Shown: positions 1-8,519, numbered from the stretch's first letter. The stretch: 35,288 nt of DNA from Burkholderiaceae bacterium (GCA_019746735.1 JAIERT010000144.1:1-35288), one strand, 5' to 3'. Program-made: numbers and translations. The notes: generated from the letters alone by a model not told the origin.

Positions 1-2
1 CC

Positions 3-542
3 ATTCGCTGGCTGCGCCTGGCTGGCTTCGACCTCTACACCCGCAAGCAGGATGGCGAGCAATTTGGCTTCTCCGTCACGGGTGGTCGCATCCAGGGGCA
101 TGTCGACGGCGTGATCGCCGGCGCCCCTCCCAACCTGGGTTTGTCGTTTCCCATGCTCTGGGAGTGCAAGACCATGAACGACAGGAACTGGCGCGACACC
201 GCCAAAAAGGGCGTGATCGTGACCAAGCCGATCTACGCCGCGCAAATGGCGATCTATCAGGCGTACATGGAGCCGAGCATTCCTGGCATCGCGTCTCAGC
301 CTGCGTTGTTCACCGCCATCAACAAGAACACCCAGGAGCTTTGGTTGGAGCTGGTGCCGTTTGATGCAGCGCTTGCGCAGCGCATGTCTGATCGCGCTGT
401 CAAAGTCATCCAGGCGACCGAGGCTGGTGAATTGCTGCCGCGCGTGGCGTCTGAGCCGAGTTTCTACGAGTGCAAGTACTGCGCTTGGGCGCGTCGGTGT
501 TGGCGCGAGCAGGGTGTGAGCGCATCGGGGGTGCAGTCATGA
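3..542 (+). CDS. PD-(D/E)XK (RecB/Cas4-like) phage nuclease, 5'-truncated by window edge
   Basis: Frame 3 is open from the window start (IRWLRLAGFDLYTRKQDGEQFGFSVTGGRIQGHVDGVIAGAP...LWECKTM); HVDGVI...WECK is a D...E-x-K motif; C-terminal ECKYCAWARRCW Cys cluster. Confidence 0.7.
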   Translation: MRWLRLAGFDLYTRKQDGEQFGFSVTGGRIQGHVDGVIAGAPPNLGLSFPMLWECKTMNDRNWRDTAKKGVIVTKPIYAAQMAIYQAYMEPSIPGIASQPALFTAINKNTQELWLELVPFDAALAQRMSDRAVKVIQATEAGELLPRVASEPSFYECKYCAWARRCWREQGVSASGVQS

Positions 543-883
543 ATGCGCGTCTTCCTCAACCCGTCATCGACGCATTGACGGTGACCGCCCGTCGCCAGAA
601 ACCCTTGATCGGTGCATCCCTGCTGGAGCGTCTGCTACTTCGCCATGTCGCTGTCGTGTGTCCGGAGTCGCGACTGGTCGTGGCTGTCATCAAACAGGCG
701 TTCATTGACCTGTGCTCGCCCTCGAAACATCTGCGCTCTGAGGCCAGACGTTTCTTTCGAGACGGGCGCCTGGAGCTGTGGTGCGACCAGGTCGGTCTGT
801 CCCCCAACTTCATGCGAGAGATCGCGACCAAGGCTGGCTACTTGAATCCGGCAGACACCGATGAAGGAGGTGTCCATGCTTGA
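539..883 (+). CDS. Conserved hypothetical phage protein
   Basis: ATGA overlap with the upstream gene (539-542); MNARLPQPVIDALTVTARRQ... in the same operon. Confidence 0.6.
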   Translation: MNARLPQPVIDALTVTARRQKPLIGASLLERLLLRHVAVVCPESRLVVAVIKQAFIDLCSPSKHLRSEARRFFRDGRLELWCDQVGLSPNFMREIATKAGYLNPADTDEGGVHA

Positions 884-3188
884 TTTCAACGACCAAGAAC
901 CCGCAGCTCCATCACCCAGCGGAAATTCCGAGCGGGATGAACTGCGATCGGCCTTGATGGCACGGCTCGAGGGCGTGCTGTTTGCTTTATTTCCGGCGGG
1001 CAAGGTGACACACGGCAAATTCGTCGTTGGCGATGTGCTGGGCAGTCCAGGTCGCAGTCTGGAGATCGAGCTGGATGGTGAACGGGCGGGCCTGTGGATC
1101 GACCGCGCCACGGGTAATGGTGGCGATGTCTTTGCGCTCATCGCTGCGCACCGCCATTGGGACACGCATCGTGATTTCGCGGCCGTCCTCAGCTTCGCCC
1201 GGGAACTGCTCGGCCGAGCGCCCGCCGTGTCACCCGCCAGACGCAAGGCAAGCGCGCCGGTAGATGAATTGGGTCCAGCCACCGCCAAGTGGGACTACCT
1301 GGCCGCTGACGGCAGTCTGATTGCCTGCGTGTATCGCTATGAGCCCAGTCCTGGACGTAAGGAATTCCGCCCTTGGGATGCCAAGCGTCGCAAAATGGCG
1401 CCGCCCGATCCGAGGCCGTTGTTCAACCAACCTGACATTGCTCATGCCGACCGGGTGATTCTGGTCGAGGGCGAAAAATGCGCCCAGGCCTTGATCGACG
1501 CGGGCCACTGCGCGACCACCGCGATGCATGGTGCCAACGCACCGATCGACAAGACCGACTGGTCACCCCTTCAGGGCAAGCATGTCCTGATTTGGCCCGA
1601 CCGCGACAAACCCGGCTGGGAGTACGCCATGAATGCCGCCGAGGCGGTCATGGCAGCGGGTGCCCAGCAATGCGCGGTGTTGATGCCGCCGTCCAATCCC
1701 ACGGCGCAAGACCCCCAAGGGAGTGCGGATGGCTGGGACGCAGCCGACGCCATTGCTGAGGGCTTTGATGTGGAGGCTTTCCTTGCCCACGGTGAGCGCA
1801 TCCAATTCCAGCCTTCAACGCCAGACATCACGCAGGCAGCAGATCCGACCGAGCAATCGGTGTGGGCCACCGAAGACGCACTGGCGCTGACTTTCTCGGG
1901 TCGGTACGCCCAGGACTGGCGCTATGTCGCGTTGTGGGGAAAGTGGGTGTTCTGGACTGGCAAGCGCTGGCAAACCGAGGAGACTCTGGCGGCGCACCAC
2001 CTGATGCGCCAGATCTGTCGGGAGGCCGCACTCAAGGCTGATTCTCACCGGGTGGCCGCCAAACTCGCCAGCAGTGGCACGGTGGCTGGCTTGGAGCGGC
2101 TCGCACGCTCCGATCGGCGTCATGCCGCCACCGCCGACGAGTGGGATGCCGACCCCTGGCTGCTCAACACGCCAGGCGGCGTGGTGAATCTCAAGAATGG
2201 CGTGCTGCGCTCCCACGACCGTCTGGACCGACTGACCAAGATCACGACGGCCACCCCCGCGGGTGATTGCCCCACCTGGCGGCAGTTCATCCATGAGGTC
2301 ACGGGCGGTGATCAGCCTCTGCAGGCCTATCTTGCCCGGATGGCAGGGTATGCCCTGACCGGATCGACACGCGAGCATGCGCTGTTCTTCCTGTACGGCA
2401 CAGGTGCCAACGGCAAATCGGTGTTCGTGAACACCCTGGCCACCATCCTAGGCGACTACGCCACCAACGCGCCCATGGACACGTTCATGGAAACCCGCAC
2501 GGACAGGCACCCGACCGATATGGCTAGCCTGCGTGGGGCCCGGTTTGTCGCCGCCATCGAAACCGAGCAAGGGCGACGCTGGGCCGAGTCCAAGGTCAAG
2601 AGCTTGACCGGTGGCGACAAGATCTCTGCGCGCTTCATGCGACAGGATTTTTTCGAGTTCATGCCGCAGTTCAAGCTGATCGTGGCCGGCAATCACAAAC
2701 CGGCTATCCGCAACATCGACGAAGCGATGAAGCGGCGCCTCCACCTGATCCCGTTCACGATCACCGTCCCACCGGAAAGGCGCGACAAGCACCTACAGCA
2801 AAAACTGCTGGCCGAACGGGATGGGATCCTGGCTTGGGCGGTTCAAGGCTGTCTGGAGTGGCAGCGTCAGGGCCGGCTCGACCCGCCCCAGCAGGTGCTC
2901 GATGCCACCGATGAGTACTTCGAAGAAGAGGACGCAATTGGTGAGTTCCTGGACGAGGACTGCCAGCAATCGCCCGTGGCGCGGGAAGCGATTTCCGCGA
3001 TCTACCAGCGCTGGCGTGAGCGCGCTGAGCGGCGTGGCGAGTACGTGGGCACCAGCCGCTGGCTCACCCAGCAACTCATCAACCGTGGGTTTGCGCGCAC
3101 ACGCCTGCATGGCGGGGCAAAAGCCTTGTTAGGCCTGTCGCTCAAACCCCGCGAGCCGGGCGGCTACATGCCCTATCGGGACGACTGA
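876..3188 (+). CDS. Phage/plasmid primase-helicase (TOPRIM + D5_N + SF3 helicase, P4 alpha-like)
   Basis: ATG 876 preceded by AAGGAGGTG; TOPRIM-like RVILVEGEKCAQALIDAG...VLIWPDRDKPG; Walker A FFLYGTGANGKSVF; FKLIVAGNHKPAIRNIDEAMKRRLHLIPF typical of D5-family helicases. Confidence 0.9.
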   Translation: MLDFNDQEPAAPSPSGNSERDELRSALMARLEGVLFALFPAGKVTHGKFVVGDVLGSPGRSLEIELDGERAGLWIDRATGNGGDVFALIAAHRHWDTHRDFAAVLSFARELLGRAPAVSPARRKASAPVDELGPATAKWDYLAADGSLIACVYRYEPSPGRKEFRPWDAKRRKMAPPDPRPLFNQPDIAHADRVILVEGEKCAQALIDAGHCATTAMHGANAPIDKTDWSPLQGKHVLIWPDRDKPGWEYAMNAAEAVMAAGAQQCAVLMPPSNPTAQDPQGSADGWDAADAIAEGFDVEAFLAHGERIQFQPSTPDITQAADPTEQSVWATEDALALTFSGRYAQDWRYVALWGKWVFWTGKRWQTEETLAAHHLMRQICREAALKADSHRVAAKLASSGTVAGLERLARSDRRHAATADEWDADPWLLNTPGGVVNLKNGVLRSHDRLDRLTKITTATPAGDCPTWRQFIHEVTGGDQPLQAYLARMAGYALTGSTREHALFFLYGTGANGKSVFVNTLATILGDYATNAPMDTFMETRTDRHPTDMASLRGARFVAAIETEQGRRWAESKVKSLTGGDKISARFMRQDFFEFMPQFKLIVAGNHKPAIRNIDEAMKRRLHLIPFTITVPPERRDKHLQQKLLAERDGILAWAVQGCLEWQRQGRLDPPQQVLDATDEYFEEEDAIGEFLDEDCQQSPVAREAISAIYQRWRERAERRGEYVGTSRWLTQQLINRGFARTRLHGGAKALLGLSLKPREPGGYMPYRDD

Positions 3189-3209
3189 CCTATTCGACAA
3201 ACCCCAGTG

Positions 3210-3303
3210 GGTGACCGAAAGTGACCGGCATATCGTTATCTCTCTACACGTGTACGCGCGCAGGCGCGAGCGGATAACGAGAAACGGGTCACCTTCGGTC
3301 ACC
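3210..3303. repeat. Nested inverted-repeat/iteron region (candidate replication origin)
   Basis: 17-nt arms GGTGACCGAAAGTGACC (3210-3226) and GGTCACCTTCGGTCACC (3287-3303) are reverse complements at 16/17 positions; inner arms TCGTTATC (3233-3240)/GATAACGA (3273-3280); central palindrome TACACGTGTA (3245-3254). Confidence 0.75.
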
Positions 3304-3330
3304 AGATGCCAAAAACGCATGGAGTGACCA

Positions 3331-3804
3331 ATGAACACAATGACCATCCTCGCCCTTGATCTGGGCACACAAACCGGCTGGGCACTGACCAGCCGTGACG
3401 GCAGCATCACCAGTGGCAGCCAATCCTTCAAACCCCAACGCTTCGAAGGCGGCGGCATGCGCTTTCTGAGGTTCAAGCGCTGGCTCACCGACATCAAGCA
3501 GTGCAATGACGGCATCGACCAAGTCGTGTTCGAAGAAGTCCGCCGCCACGTTGGTGTCGACGCGGCCCATGCCTATGGCGGATTCATGGGACAGCTCACC
3601 GCCTGGTGCGAGCACCACCAGATCCCGTACCAGGGCATTCCGGTCGGCACGATCAAGAAGAACGCCACGGGTAAAGGTAACGCGAGCAAGGATGAGATGG
3701 TGGCATCCGTCCGTGCGCGTGGCCACGCCCCAGCCGACGACAACGAGGCTGACGCCATCGCCTTGCTGTACTTGGCCCGTGAAATGGCCACGGAGGGGGT
3801 GTGA
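3331..3804 (+). CDS. RuvC-like Holliday junction endonuclease (phage type)
   Basis: ILALDLGTQTGWAL ... VVFEEVRRHVG ... DDNEADAIALL: RNase H/RuvC-fold acidic motifs. Confidence 0.8.
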   Translation: MNTMTILALDLGTQTGWALTSRDGSITSGSQSFKPQRFEGGGMRFLRFKRWLTDIKQCNDGIDQVVFEEVRRHVGVDAAHAYGGFMGQLTAWCEHHQIPYQGIPVGTIKKNATGKGNASKDEMVASVRARGHAPADDNEADAIALLYLAREMATEGV

Positions 3805-3805
3805 C

Positions 3806-4015
3806 ATGAAAGTGCCGCAATACCGATATCGCTGCCCTCTGGGCAACCTGCAGCCCACCGCGCCCGACCTGGACGCCGTCAAACGCGAAGGCTGGCGCAC
3901 CGATCACATCTTGGTCGTCTCCGAGCACGATGAACGACTCGACTGGGTGGAGAAGCAGTTCGTGCGCAGGCTGGGCGAACGCCTATATGGGGATGGAGGC
4001 AAGCGCCATGGCTGA
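3806..4015 (+). CDS. Small hypothetical phage protein
   Basis: MKVPQYRYRCPLGNLQPTAPDLDAVKREGW...; tightly packed with neighbours. Confidence 0.5.
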   Translation: MKVPQYRYRCPLGNLQPTAPDLDAVKREGWRTDHILVVSEHDERLDWVEKQFVRRLGERLYGDGGKRHG

Positions 4016-4400
4016 GACACGAACCGAATGGACTGTTGACGATGTGGCTGCCCGATTTGCTGAAGCTGCCGAAACCGCACACAAGTTGCCCCGAGCCCGC
4101 CCGGGCGGCTACTTCAACCCCTGGATGACGCTGGCCATGCAAGTACCGGAACGCTATCCTGATCCCGAGCGGTTGTACCGGCCCTTGCCACCAAGCCCCA
4201 AAGCGGTTGAGCGGATGCTCGAGACCATGCGCTGGGTGCAGTGGCTTGAGGTGGAGCAGCGACACCTCGTCTGGATGCGCTCGAACCGGTATCGCTGGGA
4301 GCAGATCGGTCGGCGGTTTGCCTGCGCGGCAAGAACTGCGCAGCGGCGGTACGACGCTGCCATCCATCTGGTCGCTCTACACCTGAACAAGGGACACTGA
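4008..4400 (+). CDS. DUF6362-like HTH protein
   Basis: YRWEQIGRRFACAARTAQRRYDAAIHLVALHL helix-turn-helix-like C-terminus; overlaps upstream stop. Confidence 0.6.
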   Translation: MAETRTEWTVDDVAARFAEAAETAHKLPRARPGGYFNPWMTLAMQVPERYPDPERLYRPLPPSPKAVERMLETMRWVQWLEVEQRHLVWMRSNRYRWEQIGRRFACAARTAQRRYDAAIHLVALHLNKGH

Positions 4401-4640
4401 CTGAAGTCGAGGCAAATCGATGGCGCGGGCGGGGTGGTGCGGGATGGTGATGACAGATGCCAAAACACCCCCTGTCGCGTTTTGCCCGGTTTGGGCCTAC
4501 AGTTTCAGCTATGGTCAGGACAGCGGTGTGAGCAGCGGGCGTGATCTTCCGACTGCAACCTTGCACCCCGACAGATGCGAAGTGATGCAAACGCCTGATG
4601 GCTGATGCCAACCAGACGATCGCGGAGTCCTGCAGACAAT

Positions 4641-4680
4641 CGATGGGTCCTTCCTGGCCAAAACGGTATGCGGGGGGCAA
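4641..4680. other. Possible cos/packaging-site-like sequence
   Basis: Non-coding CGATGGGTCCTTCCTGGCCAAAACGGTATGCGGGGGGCAA in the gap between early and late modules; GC-rich core resembles sequences near cos in some lambdoid phages (recalled pattern, not verified). Confidence 0.25.
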
Positions 4681-4717
4681 CAGCGCGAGATTTCGATAGC
4701 GTCTGCCCTTAAAAACA

Positions 4718-4773
4718 GGTTACCACCCGGCCAGGTTACCGGCCTGTGGTTACCACCACCCCAGACAGTTACC
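4718..4773. repeat. GTTACC direct repeats (4 copies)
   Basis: GGTTACC at 4718-4724, 4734-4740, 4748-4754 and AGTTACC at 4767-4773; three copies extend as GTTACCACC. Confidence 0.7.
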
Positions 4774-4790
4774 ACCCCCTGAATATTTCC

Positions 4791-4823
4791 AACCCGCCCG
4801 GCGGCAACGCTCGGCGGGTTTTT
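4791..4823 (+). terminator. Intrinsic-terminator-like hairpin abutting the MTase start codon
   Basis: AACCCGCC (4791-4798) ... GGCGGGTT (4813-4820) followed by TTT; ATG of next gene at 4831. Confidence 0.6.
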
Positions 4824-4830
4824 CAATTCC

Positions 4831-6255
4831 ATGACGCCAAACCTGCAGATCGAATACCGCCCGATCGATGCGCTGCTGCCTTACGCGCGCAATCCGCGCA
4901 CGCATTCGCCAGTCCAGATCGCCAAGATCGCGGCCAGCATCGTGGAGTTTGGCTGGACGCAACCCATCCTGGTCGATGGCGACAACGGCATCATCGCCGG
5001 CCACGGACGCCTCGCGGCCGCGCGCAAGCTGGAGTTGCCCGAGGTCCCGGTCATTGAACTGGGCCACCTCACCCCGGCGCAAAAACGCGCCTACGTGATC
5101 GCCGACAACCGCCTGGCGCTGGACGCCGGGTGGGACGACGAGTTGCTGGCGCTTGAACTGGCCGAGTTATCCGAGGCCGGATACGACCTGCTGCTCACCG
5201 GATTCGACGATAACGAGCTCGCCAAGATGCTGGCCGACTTGGGTGATGCTGAAGGCAGCGAGTCTGGAGATGAGTCGGATACCGATGAGGAAAACGACGT
5301 TCCCGAACCACCCAAGCTGCCGATCTCCCGACCAGGGGATGTCTGGCAACTGGGCCCGCACCGCCTGATCTGCGGTGATGCCAGCGATCCGTTGGTGGTC
5401 GCCGCCCTGATGCAGGGCGAGCAGGCCAGTTTGTGTTTCACCTCGCCGCCCTACGGCAACCAGCGCGATTACACCTCTGGCGGTATCGCTGACTGGGATG
5501 GCCTGATGCGCGGCGTGTTTGCGCAAGTACCCATGGCCGCCGATGGCCAGGTGCTGGTCAACCTCGGGCTGATCCACCGCGACAACGAGTTCATCACCTA
5601 CTGGGACCAGTGGCTCGATTGGATGCGGACACAAGGCTGGCGGCGCTTTGCCTGGTACGTCTGGGACCAGGGGCCAGGGATGCCCGGCGATTGGCAGGGG
5701 CGTCTGGCGCCGAGCTTTGAATTCATCTTCCACTTCAACCGGCACACGCGCAAACCCAACAAGACCGTGCCCTGCAAGTTTGCCGGCCAGGAGACCCACC
5801 TGCGCGCCGACGGATCCTCGACCGCGATGCGCGGCAAGGATGGACAGGTCAACGGCTGGACCGCTGCCGGCCAGCCGACGCAGGACTACCGAATTCCCGA
5901 CTCGGTCATCCGGGTCATGCGCCACAAGGGAAAGATCGGCAAGGACATCGATCACCCGGCCGTCTTTCCGGTGACGCTGCCGGTGGAGGTCATTGAGGCG
6001 TACACCAATGAAGGCGAGATCGTGTTTGAGCCCTCTGGCGGCAGCGGCACCACGCTGATGGCCGCCCAGCGGACAGGGCGTATTGGCCGCGCGGTGGAGA
6101 TCGCACCCGAGTACGTCGACGTGGCGCTGCTCCGTTTCCAACAGAACTTCCCTGGCGTGCCGGTCACCCTGACCGCCACCGGAGAACCCTTTGAGGTTGT
6201 TGCTCAACAACGCAAAGCCGAGCATCGACAAGAGAGCGAACATGCAACTGTCTGA
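4831..6255 (+). CDS. ParB-like nuclease domain / DNA methyltransferase fusion (TSPPY type)
   Basis: ParB/Srx N-domain LLPYARNPRTHSPVQIAKIAASIVEFGWTQPILVDGDNGIIAGHGRLAAA; motif IV FTSPPYGNQRDY; motif I FEPSGGSGTTLMAAQ. Confidence 0.9.
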   Translation: MTPNLQIEYRPIDALLPYARNPRTHSPVQIAKIAASIVEFGWTQPILVDGDNGIIAGHGRLAAARKLELPEVPVIELGHLTPAQKRAYVIADNRLALDAGWDDELLALELAELSEAGYDLLLTGFDDNELAKMLADLGDAEGSESGDESDTDEENDVPEPPKLPISRPGDVWQLGPHRLICGDASDPLVVAALMQGEQASLCFTSPPYGNQRDYTSGGIADWDGLMRGVFAQVPMAADGQVLVNLGLIHRDNEFITYWDQWLDWMRTQGWRRFAWYVWDQGPGMPGDWQGRLAPSFEFIFHFNRHTRKPNKTVPCKFAGQETHLRADGSSTAMRGKDGQVNGWTAAGQPTQDYRIPDSVIRVMRHKGKIGKDIDHPAVFPVTLPVEVIEAYTNEGEIVFEPSGGSGTTLMAAQRTGRIGRAVEIAPEYVDVALLRFQQNFPGVPVTLTATGEPFEVVAQQRKAEHRQESEHATV

Positions 6256-6691
6256 ACATTTCGAACTGGCCGAGTTTCTGGTCTCAGAAACGGCGGCTCG
6301 CCGTGGCATTGCCAACGAGCCCACACCCGAGGTCATCGAGAACTTGCGTCGGCTGTGTCAGTCGGTGCTGCAGCCGCTGCGCGTGCACCTCAAACGGCCG
6401 GTGGTGATCATCTCCGGCTACCGCTCGCCAGCGCTGAACCGCGCGATCGGCGGCAGCCCGACCAGCCACCACATGCAAGGGCGTGCGGCTGACCTCATCG
6501 TGCCAGGTATGACGCCGTTGCTCGTGTGCCAAGCCGCCCACCAGTTGAAGCTGCCCTGCGTGCAGATCATTCACGAGTTCGGACGGTGGACCCATCTGGC
6601 AGTGGCGATCTCGAATGAGCGCACCCAGTTGCTCACGGCCAAGCTGAACCAGGGCAAGACCGTCTATGAAACGGGGTTGGTCCATGTCTGA
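6242..6691 (+). CDS. Peptidase M15 family D-Ala-D-Ala carboxypeptidase/endolysin-like protein
   Basis: IISGYRSPALNRAIGGSPTSHHMQGRAADLIV ... GRWTHLAV: SxHxxGxAxD and terminal WxH zinc motifs. Confidence 0.85.
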   Translation: MQLSEHFELAEFLVSETAARRGIANEPTPEVIENLRRLCQSVLQPLRVHLKRPVVIISGYRSPALNRAIGGSPTSHHMQGRAADLIVPGMTPLLVCQAAHQLKLPCVQIIHEFGRWTHLAVAISNERTQLLTAKLNQGKTVYETGLVHV

Positions 6692-7946
6692 ACCCTGGCT
6701 CTCTACCCATATTGAGCGCTGGCCCACCGAGAAACTCGTGCCCTACGCCCGCAATGCCCGTACCCACTCCGAAGAGCAGGTGGCGCAGATCGCGGCCTCC
6801 ATCGTCGAGTTCGGGTTCACCAATCCGATCCTGGCGGGGTCTGATGGCGTGATCGTCGCCGGTCATGGACGGCTGGCCGCTGCGCAAAAGCTCGGTCTGG
6901 ATACCGTGCCGGTGGTCGTCCTCGATCATCTGACACCCACCCAGCGCCGCGCGCTGATCATTGCGGACAACCGCATTGCAGAAAACGCCGGCTGGGACGA
7001 CGCCATGCTGCGCATCGAGTTGCAGTCGCTGCAGGAAGATGGATTCAATCTCGACATCACCGGCTTCGATGCCGACGCGCTGGCCGAGATCATGGCGGGC
7101 GAAGAGACCACGGTCGATGGCAATACAGATGAGGATGCCATTCCAGAACTGAGCGAAACAGCCATCAGCCGACCCGGTGACGTGTGGATTCTTGGCAATC
7201 ACCGGCTGGTTTGCGGTGATGCTACGCAGCCATTCAGCTACGAGCAGTTGCTCGCCGGGCAACGCGTTCAGATGATCTGGAGCGACTTGCCCTACAACGT
7301 CAACTATGCCAATAGCGCGAAAGACAAATTGCGTGGTAAGCACCGACCTATCCTGAATGACAACTTGGGCGAGGGTTTTTATGACTTCGTCTTCGATGCG
7401 CTCTCGCTGATGTTGCCCCACTGCGATGGCGCGGTCTACATTGCGATGTCCTCCAGCGAACTTGACACGCTACAAGCCGCGTTTCGCGCGGCCGGTGGAA
7501 AGTGGTCTACGTTCATCATTTGGGCCAAGCACACCTTCACCCTGGGCAGAGCGGATTACCAGCGTCAATACGAACCGATCCTGTATGGCTGGCCGGAAGG
7601 CAGCAGTCGGCATTGGTGTGGCGATCGCGATCAAGGTGACGTCTGGAATATCAAGAAACCTGCCCGCAACGATCTTCATCCCACGATGAAACCTGTCGAG
7701 TTGATGGAACGTTCAATCCGCAATTCGAGCCGACCAGGCGATGTGGTCCTCGATTGCTTTGGCGGATCCGGCAGCACGCTGATCGCCGCTGAGAAATCGG
7801 GGCGCCGCTGCTTCATGATGGAGTTGGAGCCGAAGTACTGCGATGTCATTGTTCGCCGTTGGCAGGAATTCAGTGGTGGCAAGGCTATCTCTGAATACAG
7901 CCAACGCGTCTTCGACGAGGTCACAATCCAGGAGGCTCCGGCGTGA
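6666..7946 (+). CDS. ParB-like domain / N4/N6 DNA methyltransferase fusion (DLPY variant)
   Basis: N-domain LVPYARNARTHSEEQVAQIAASIVEFGFTNPILAGSDGVIVAGHGRLAAAQ paralogous to the 4831 gene; motif IV-like SDLPYNVNY; motif I VLDCFGGSGSTLIAAEKSGRRCFMMELEPKYCD. Confidence 0.9.
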   Translation: MKRGWSMSEPWLSTHIERWPTEKLVPYARNARTHSEEQVAQIAASIVEFGFTNPILAGSDGVIVAGHGRLAAAQKLGLDTVPVVVLDHLTPTQRRALIIADNRIAENAGWDDAMLRIELQSLQEDGFNLDITGFDADALAEIMAGEETTVDGNTDEDAIPELSETAISRPGDVWILGNHRLVCGDATQPFSYEQLLAGQRVQMIWSDLPYNVNYANSAKDKLRGKHRPILNDNLGEGFYDFVFDALSLMLPHCDGAVYIAMSSSELDTLQAAFRAAGGKWSTFIIWAKHTFTLGRADYQRQYEPILYGWPEGSSRHWCGDRDQGDVWNIKKPARNDLHPTMKPVELMERSIRNSSRPGDVVLDCFGGSGSTLIAAEKSGRRCFMMELEPKYCDVIVRRWQEFSGGKAISEYSQRVFDEVTIQEAPA

Positions 7947-8512
7947 TCAGGCAGCTCAGCTTCTTGGATGTGGCTGAGCCCAAGGACCACGGCTTGATCG
8001 ACGAAAGTTCTGTTGTTCGGCACCACAACCTGCGGGTCAGCGCCGAAATGGAGATTGGCCGAGCGGGTGAGTATTTGGTGATGGCAGATTTGCTGCTCAA
8101 TGGTTGGGTAGCGTACCCGACATCACAAGGCGTGCCGTATGACATTGCTGTTGACATCGGCCAGCGGGTGATCCGGGTTCAGGTGAAGTCCACCAAAATG
8201 CCCAAGACACCGGCTTCGCTTAATCGCGGCACACCTCTGTATGTGTTTCATACTCGCCGTGCCGGCAAGGGCGGGCGGCGACGGTACAGCGCAAAAGACT
8301 TCGATGTTCTAGCCCTGGTCGCGCTCGATCGCCGGTTGATAGCGTATTACGCATTGGCTGATTGCCGCAACGACTGCATAGCGATCCGCGTGCCCGGTCT
8401 GCTGTATGGAGAAGGTGGCGTCAAGTGCCGCTACTTTGAGGATGCGAAATTCGAATTCGCACTGGATAGCGTTTTGATGAGACAACGACAGGAGGCATTG
8501 TTCGCCTCCTGA
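7943..8512 (+). CDS. PD-(D/E)XK endonuclease-like protein (group I intron-associated/HJR-like family)
   Basis: GTGA overlap with the MTase stop; GRAGEYLVMADLLLNGWVAYPTSQGVPYDIAVDIGQRVIRVQVKSTK = E...YD-I...QVK core. Confidence 0.7.
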   Translation: MIRQLSFLDVAEPKDHGLIDESSVVRHHNLRVSAEMEIGRAGEYLVMADLLLNGWVAYPTSQGVPYDIAVDIGQRVIRVQVKSTKMPKTPASLNRGTPLYVFHTRRAGKGGRRRYSAKDFDVLALVALDRRLIAYYALADCRNDCIAIRVPGLLYGEGGVKCRYFEDAKFEFALDSVLMRQRQEALFAS

Positions 8513-8519
8513 GTCCATG

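Noticed and set aside
5167-6336. 389-aa minus-strand ORF opposite the first MTase
   Set aside because: Antisense of a clear MTase with canonical motifs.
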